From the NCBI RefSeq assembly GCF_028502605.1, contig NC_079237.1, positions 1,798,001 to 1,862,000 on the forward strand: a DNA stretch of 64,000 nt, in the 5' to 3' direction. The position numbers were made by a program, and so were the translations under genes. Shown one piece after another: positions 59,262 to 64,000 of this stretch. The notes beneath the pieces were generated by a model. The model saw nothing but the letters and a program-made list of their open reading frames with translations. It was not told the DNA's origin and did no database searches. The stretch's first letter is position 1, and the number at the start of each line of letters is the position of its first letter. The DNA is from Trichoderma breve. Its lineage: Eukaryota; Ascomycota; Sordariomycetes; Hypocreales; Hypocreaceae.

Positions 59262-60494
59262 TGTTGATATTCTCGGCCTCCTTTGGGGCCTCCACATTTT
59301 TCCTTACGCAACAAAAAGTGTGGTGATTTTGGGCGGTATATGGTGCATATGCATGTCACGGCGTTTAGCTACGATTTGTTTTTCTTTTTTTTTTTTTTCT
59401 TTTACTTTTTCTTTTCTTCTTCTTGATTTTGTGTAAAGACCGCCAGAATGGGGTCCATTGTTACGCGTTTGAAGAATCATGTTGTTACGCTGCAATGTAT
59501 GTCATGTAACTTACCAATGAAGCTCGCGGCAAGCAGAAGCCGTCCATCAGACCACACTACCTAACTACCTAGTTATACCTTGTGTTTAAATCTTGTTTTA
59601 ATACATGCACGCAAATACGCCTATGAGTGTTCCATGAGCATCATGATAATGTCCCAAGAGTGAATATTCAAGCCCATATTCAAGACGACGACCCTGTACT
59701 AGCCCTATTCCGTAGAAGTTGCTGTAAACTGGCACTCCCTCCAACTTGATAGCCTCACAATGCTTCGTACAGGTACTTATCACGCCAAGGTACCTCTATA
59801 AAAGGCAATACCATTCAGTCCAGTACGTACATGTAAAATGATCGTCATCAAACTAAAATTATCCATTTACTCTACCATCTTTTCCGACTAATGTATTTTC
59901 TCTCTCCATTCAAATAGCACTAAAACCTATGGCAACACTTAGAGTCGCATCCGGGTGCCGTCAAAGCACATCCGGATCTGCGTAGTACGTGTACTTGGTA
60001 CCGGGACAGACCGCCCGCTGAATCCAGCTGAGCCAACCATGTGATAGAACGGCCTTCTGGCGCGCGCGTTGATTCGCACAGTGATCCCGCATTCTGTTCA
60101 ACCACTGAAGCCGCGAAACTTTCTTTGCCAACGTCGAGCCTTTGCGAGTCGGAGGGAGCCAGAAGGGGGGAAAAGAATCCCAGATTTTGCCTTTTGCATT
60201 CCCTTTTCTTTTGCACTTTTTTTCTTTGCCTCCGCGACGCGCGATCACGACGATTGGAGAAGACGAATAAGAAAAAGCCCTGTTCACAGCGGGCTCGGCC
60301 TCGACGAGAGACAAAAAAGCACACGCGCGCTCGCTCTCCGAATGGCAGCGCGCTGATTCGAGCGACGACAACGAGAGAGAGAGAGAATAGCCAATGAAGT
60401 CGACGACGAGGCGGAAAGCAGCATGACCTGAGACTTGGCTGCGCAGGGCTTCATTCTCCCACCAGCAAGACGAGCGGCAGATGCTGACGGAGCG
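59262..60494. other. Intergenic CYK3 / MAU2
   Basis: This holds the CYK3 3' flank, with a T-rich patch at about 59380-59425, and the MAU2 promoter/leader, with pyrimidine-rich sequence at 60180-60240 and a GA repeat at about 60373-60387. The MAU2 frame is open above its ATG to 60429 without an ATG. No gene seen. Confidence 0.55.
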
Positions 60495-61223
60495 ATGTCG
60501 TTCCGGGGGACGCTGCCTTCGGGACAGGCCTTTCCTGGCCAGGGAGACCAGCAGCAGCAGCATCACCACAACCACCATCACCAGCAGATGTACGCACACC
60601 CGGCTGCGGACTATCACTTCCAGCAGCAGCAGATACAACAGCAGCAGCAACAGCAACAGCAGCAACATAACCAGCAGCAGCAGCTCCACCATGGCCAGCA
60701 GTCCATGTATCCCGGCGCCATGGGCCACGAGCAGCAGCAGTTCTACCAGCCTCAGCCTCAACCTCAGCACGGCATGTACATGCAGCCGCAGCAGTTCCAC
60801 CAGCCGTCGCCGTACGGCGTCAACTTCAACGGCTTCGCAAACTACGAGGGCGGCGGCCATCACCTACCGCCGACGGGCCAATATCTGCCACCGAACAACG
60901 TCTGGCAGCAGCAGCAACAGCATCACCAGCAGCAGCCCATGACGCAGCAGCCGATGCAGCACCAGGCTCTCCCTCACCAGCAGTTACCGCCGCATCAGCA
61001 GCAGGCTCTCCAACAAGTTCACCAGGTCCAACGCCAACAGCCGCGCCATCAACCGCCTCCGATATATCATAATCATACACCCTCGCCTGCGCCCTCCCTT
61101 CCTCCACAGCCGTCGCCCATAAGGAGCCAGGCGGTGCCGCCGACTCGACCGCCGTCTAATCCGCAGCCGATACAATATCAGTCGCCTGTGCTTCAACCGG
61201 CACCTCAACTGGCGCCGCAAGTT

Positions 61224-61255
<32 letters not shown>

Positions 61256-64000
61256 TCAACAACAGCGACAGCAGCAGGGAGAGCAGCAACATCAACACTA
61301 TTCGCAGCCTCGACAAACACAGCAGCAGCCTCAGCAGCAGCAGCAGCAGCAACCTCTACCACCACCGGTGCCGCTGCAACCACAGTCGCAACCACAACCG
61401 CCACCGCAGCCGCAATCGCAACCTCCCATACCTCAACCAAGCCAGATCGCTGAGCAGCCTCCCATATCTCAACCGAGCCAGATCGCTGAGCAGCCCCAGC
61501 AGGCTTCGCTCCCCGAGCTGCCGCAACCTCCGCAATATGTGTCTCCTTCAGAGCTCTTCCAGCAAGAGCCGATGCATTATGTCAATCTTCAAGATATCCA
61601 GAAGCAGCCGTCGATCACTTCTCTGCCTATATCAACGACGACGAGTTCGCCGATTGTCCCCGTCACCAGCCAAGAAAAATCCAAGGAGACTGTCGCTGTC
61701 AAACCGCAGGAGACTGTTATTGTCAAACCGCTGTATCCCAGTGCAGCGATCAAGCAAGAAAAGCAAGAAGATGATTCTATTGCGACCCGAGTGTTTCAAC
61801 AAGTTCCTGACGCCCGTATCAAACGTAGCCCGCATTCCTCAGTCACCAATTCACCTTCACTATCCATGAGATCCCCCAGCATCACCAAAAAGTCGCCCGC
61901 AGTAACACCTAAACCTCGGCCCGTGAACACAGCGCCTTTAATGATTGCCATTGCGGAAGAATGCCTCGAGAAGGCGCGCAACGCCTCTCACGACGTGGCC
62001 ATGACTCTATGTCCGAACCAAGTCGACGAATACCAAGAGCTGATTGCGACGTCATTATCGTGTCTAGAGGCAGCGTTGCAGAGTAATCCCCAGCTTGCGC
62101 CGCGGGAAGAGGCGCGTGTACGGTTAAGGTACGCTGCTCTTCTACAAGAAGAGACGGAGAATTTAATGGAGGCGGAGACGGCTCTGGCAAAGGGCATTCC
62201 GCTTTGCGACAAGGTGAGTCATTAGATTTCAATCCGTCTCTGTTCGTAGGACAGCCAGCTGACATGAAAATAACCAGCACCGCCTGTTTGATCTTAAATA
62301 TTGCATGCAGTATCTCATGCTCAAGGTTCTGTTCCAGAGAAATCACAAAGCGGCGTTAAAAGCGGTAGACGGTCACATATCTAACTGCGAAGTGTAAGCC
62401 ATATTCCCTTCCCCTGAATACGGGTCAAAGCTGACAAGCATATCTAGATTCAAGCATGTACAATGGTACTATGCGTTCCGCCTATTAAAAGCGTCCTTTT
62501 ATCTTGATATTGGAAGCGTATCCGACACAGGCGCTCTCGACAACATACGAGCCATCCAGAATGTCGCCAACACCAGAGGCGACACCGCGCTCTCTGTCCT
62601 CGCCTCACTAATAGAAGGCTTCACCCTCCTCAAGACAACCAAGGATGGCAACATGGAGAAGATCCAGGCCTGCATCGCACAAGTGGCCAAATACCAGTTC
62701 GACCCATCGGTACAGATCACACAGCTCACCATGCTGACCTTGCTGCTTGAGGTCGCCGCAAGTCTACACCACCAGAACCCAGACCATACGGCTCAGAAGC
62801 TGCGGCAGTTGCAGGTGTGCCTGGACGATTGCGAAGAATGGCATAATGTCAAGTCTGACTTTCTCGTGCCTATCAAGAAGGAGTCTTCTGCGGCCAGGAC
62901 TGTGAGCGATGATACTCAGGCTATTCTGCGGCTGGGCGAGGGTGAGGGCGAGATGGATTATCTGGTCATGACGTTTATGACAAAGATGGAGCTGAGATCA
63001 CTCGTGTACGTGCTTCTTATAGGATATCTATTATGCTGCCCCCGTCTGTGGCCATAGAATTACCGACGAAAAGCTAACATTCTGGTGTAGATTTACCATT
63101 AGCGGCCTGGCCAATTTTCACAAGCCTTCTTCACAAGGTCGCAGATCAACAGAGTTTTGGAAGGAAGGCCTCAAGATACTCGAGACATGTAAGTCTGCCG
63201 CGCATACACTATTACATGCAGTGCATTTTGCTGAGACTCGTTAGGGGACGCTTCGACAGCTGGTATACCTTACGGCGCCCCCATCCCCTTAAATGTGGCG
63301 ATTAAGCAGCGGGCCTGGCGGATAGAAGCTCAGGCTTACCTGACTGTTCTCCTGGGATTGGTAGCGGCAAGTCACTGTCAATGGGCAACGGTTAAGCAAA
63401 TGGTTCAGAATCTTGAGTCTTTTGTTTCTCCCTCGACGCAGCCTACTGTGAGATTGCTCTCGACCTATCTAAAAGGCGTCTATCACCAGGGTATCGGCAG
63501 CCTCCAAGCCGCCGTCGATATCTTCCTGGACGACCGCTTCAAGGTCCATCAGCAAGGAAGCACTGGGATCAAGGCCGGGCAGCAGGAGATTGCGCTGCTT
63601 GCGGGGCTGAACAGGCTCTGGATCATGCAGCACCCGTCTTGTCGAAACGACCAGGAAACCTTGGATCTCATCGAGCAGCTTCAGCCTCACTGCGCCAACC
63701 ACAACAACATCGATCTCCGGACTGCCTGGCACAACGTCATGGCGGCCTTGGTGACGGATCCTCCTCAGCAGCTCAACCAGCAAAAGCAGCATATCCACGC
63801 CGCCATGGCTGGCTCCAAGGTCACTAGTAACGTGCTCGGAGCCGCCGTCACGCTCTGCATCATGCGCAGCCGCTTCTTCGAAAACGTCATTGGCGAGCAG
63901 GCACTCAAGAGCGCTCGAGCGGCAGCCAAGCAAGCGGAAAGGAGCGGCAACGTGCTGTGGCAGAGCGTGGCAGACGGCATGCTGGCGCAGTCGTATGAGG
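60495..64000 (+). CDS. MAU2: Cohesin loading factor MAU2/SCC4 with Gln-rich N terminus, 3' end cut
   Basis: Mau2/Scc4 is the TPR partner of Scc2/NIPBL that loads cohesin on chromatin in the nucleus. Exons: 60495-62213, 62278-62393, 62448-63005, 63091-63188 and 63245 to the window end, still open, at least 1080 residues so far. The start ATG at 60495 is the first in frame after the upstream TGA. Residues of about 10-370 are Gln/His/Pro-rich with several Q8-Q10 runs. The Mau2 helical-repeat region begins near residue 475 (APLMIAIAEECLEKARN, then EEARVRLRYAALLQEETEN) and continues HRLFDLKYCMQYLMLKVLFQ, FKHVQWYYAFRLLKASFYLD and INFHKPSS-like turns. Introns are 64, 54, 85 and 56 nt. The family call is strong from the TPR block; the 3' end lies outside the window. 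Confidence 0.88.
60540..61560 (+). repeat. CAG/CAA-rich polyglutamine region in MAU2
   Basis: There is a run of CAG/CAA codons with His and Pro interruptions, the longest pure Gln tracts near 60640-60665 and 61226-61255. The mix of CAG and CAA suggests it is partly stabilised against slippage. Antisense frames here are Leu/Ala/Val shadows. Confidence 0.85.
61422..61493 (+). repeat. 36-bp tandem duplication in MAU2
   Basis: Two 36-bp copies (61422-61457 and 61458-61493) differ at two positions and encode PPIPQPSQIAEQ / PPISQPSQIAEQ. Confidence 0.85.

Noticed and set aside
59961..60863. 300-codon minus frame rich in Leu/Val over the MAU2 start
   Set aside because: It is the complement of the CAG/CAA repeat, which reads as Leu/Val/Ala; low-complexity shadow.
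1..64000. A metabolic gene cluster or defence island
   Set aside because: The genes are conserved core functions with independent orientation; there are no backbone synthases, transposases, NLR-type or toxin genes.

Overview
The window is filamentous-ascomycete nuclear DNA. The genes carry short GT-AG introns (mostly 49-110 nt) with CTAAC/CTGAC-like branch sites. The proteins read as Pezizomycotina orthologues, and the intergenic DNA is rich in short motifs (TACGGAGTA, ACTGTACTGTA), which would suit a sordariomycete, probably Hypocreales. The genus cannot be fixed from the sequence alone. I see no prokaryotic genes, transposon proteins, CRISPR arrays, rRNA or tRNA genes.

Layout. 0-4 kb: the 3' part of the fork-protection gene TOF1/swi1 (+) faces a Bor1-type anion transporter (-). 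6-11 kb: an m-AAA protease gene (AFG3-like) and a mitochondrial HemK/PrmC-type release-factor methyltransferase (MTQ1), both on minus. 11-17.4 kb is a compact housekeeping block: RPB11 (+), LSM5 (-, six exons), a DEDDy 3'-5' exonuclease (+) and YTM1 (-). 19.4-21.8 kb: glycogen synthase (+), whose first intron appears to be GC-AG. 21.8-33.8 kb is gene-poor and holds one disordered Ser-rich protein gene (-). 33.8-41.5 kb: an F-box/LRR protein (-), an ELO fatty-acid elongase (-) and COX6 (+). 42.2-46.8 kb: a 1448-residue chromodomain protein with an HDA2/3-like region and a coiled coil (-). 48.7-50.3 kb: decapping nuclease RAI1 (+, nine exons, one of 8 nt). 50.9-59.3 kb: a divergent pair, a Ste20/GCK-type kinase (-) and the cytokinesis protein CYK3 (+). 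60.5 kb to the end: the cohesin-loader subunit MAU2/SCC4 (+), with a long Gln-rich N terminus and cut by the window edge.

The genes are mostly unrelated core functions: replication fork, transcription, mRNA decapping, splicing/decay, ribosome assembly, mitochondrial quality control and respiration, glycogen, sphingolipid fatty acids, chromatin, septation. This is not a metabolic cluster, and I found no convincing new multi-gene system. The points of most interest are in gene structure and architecture: the GC-AG intron, the 8-nt microexon, a six-exon 255-nt gene, an in-frame retainable intron, a CYK3 transglutaminase core without its cysteine, the chromodomain/HDA2-3 fusion, the recurrent intergenic 9-mer, and two large gene-sparse stretches. 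Exon boundaries were deduced by hand from frame continuity, splice consensus and family conservation. The exon sets of all complete genes sum to whole codons.
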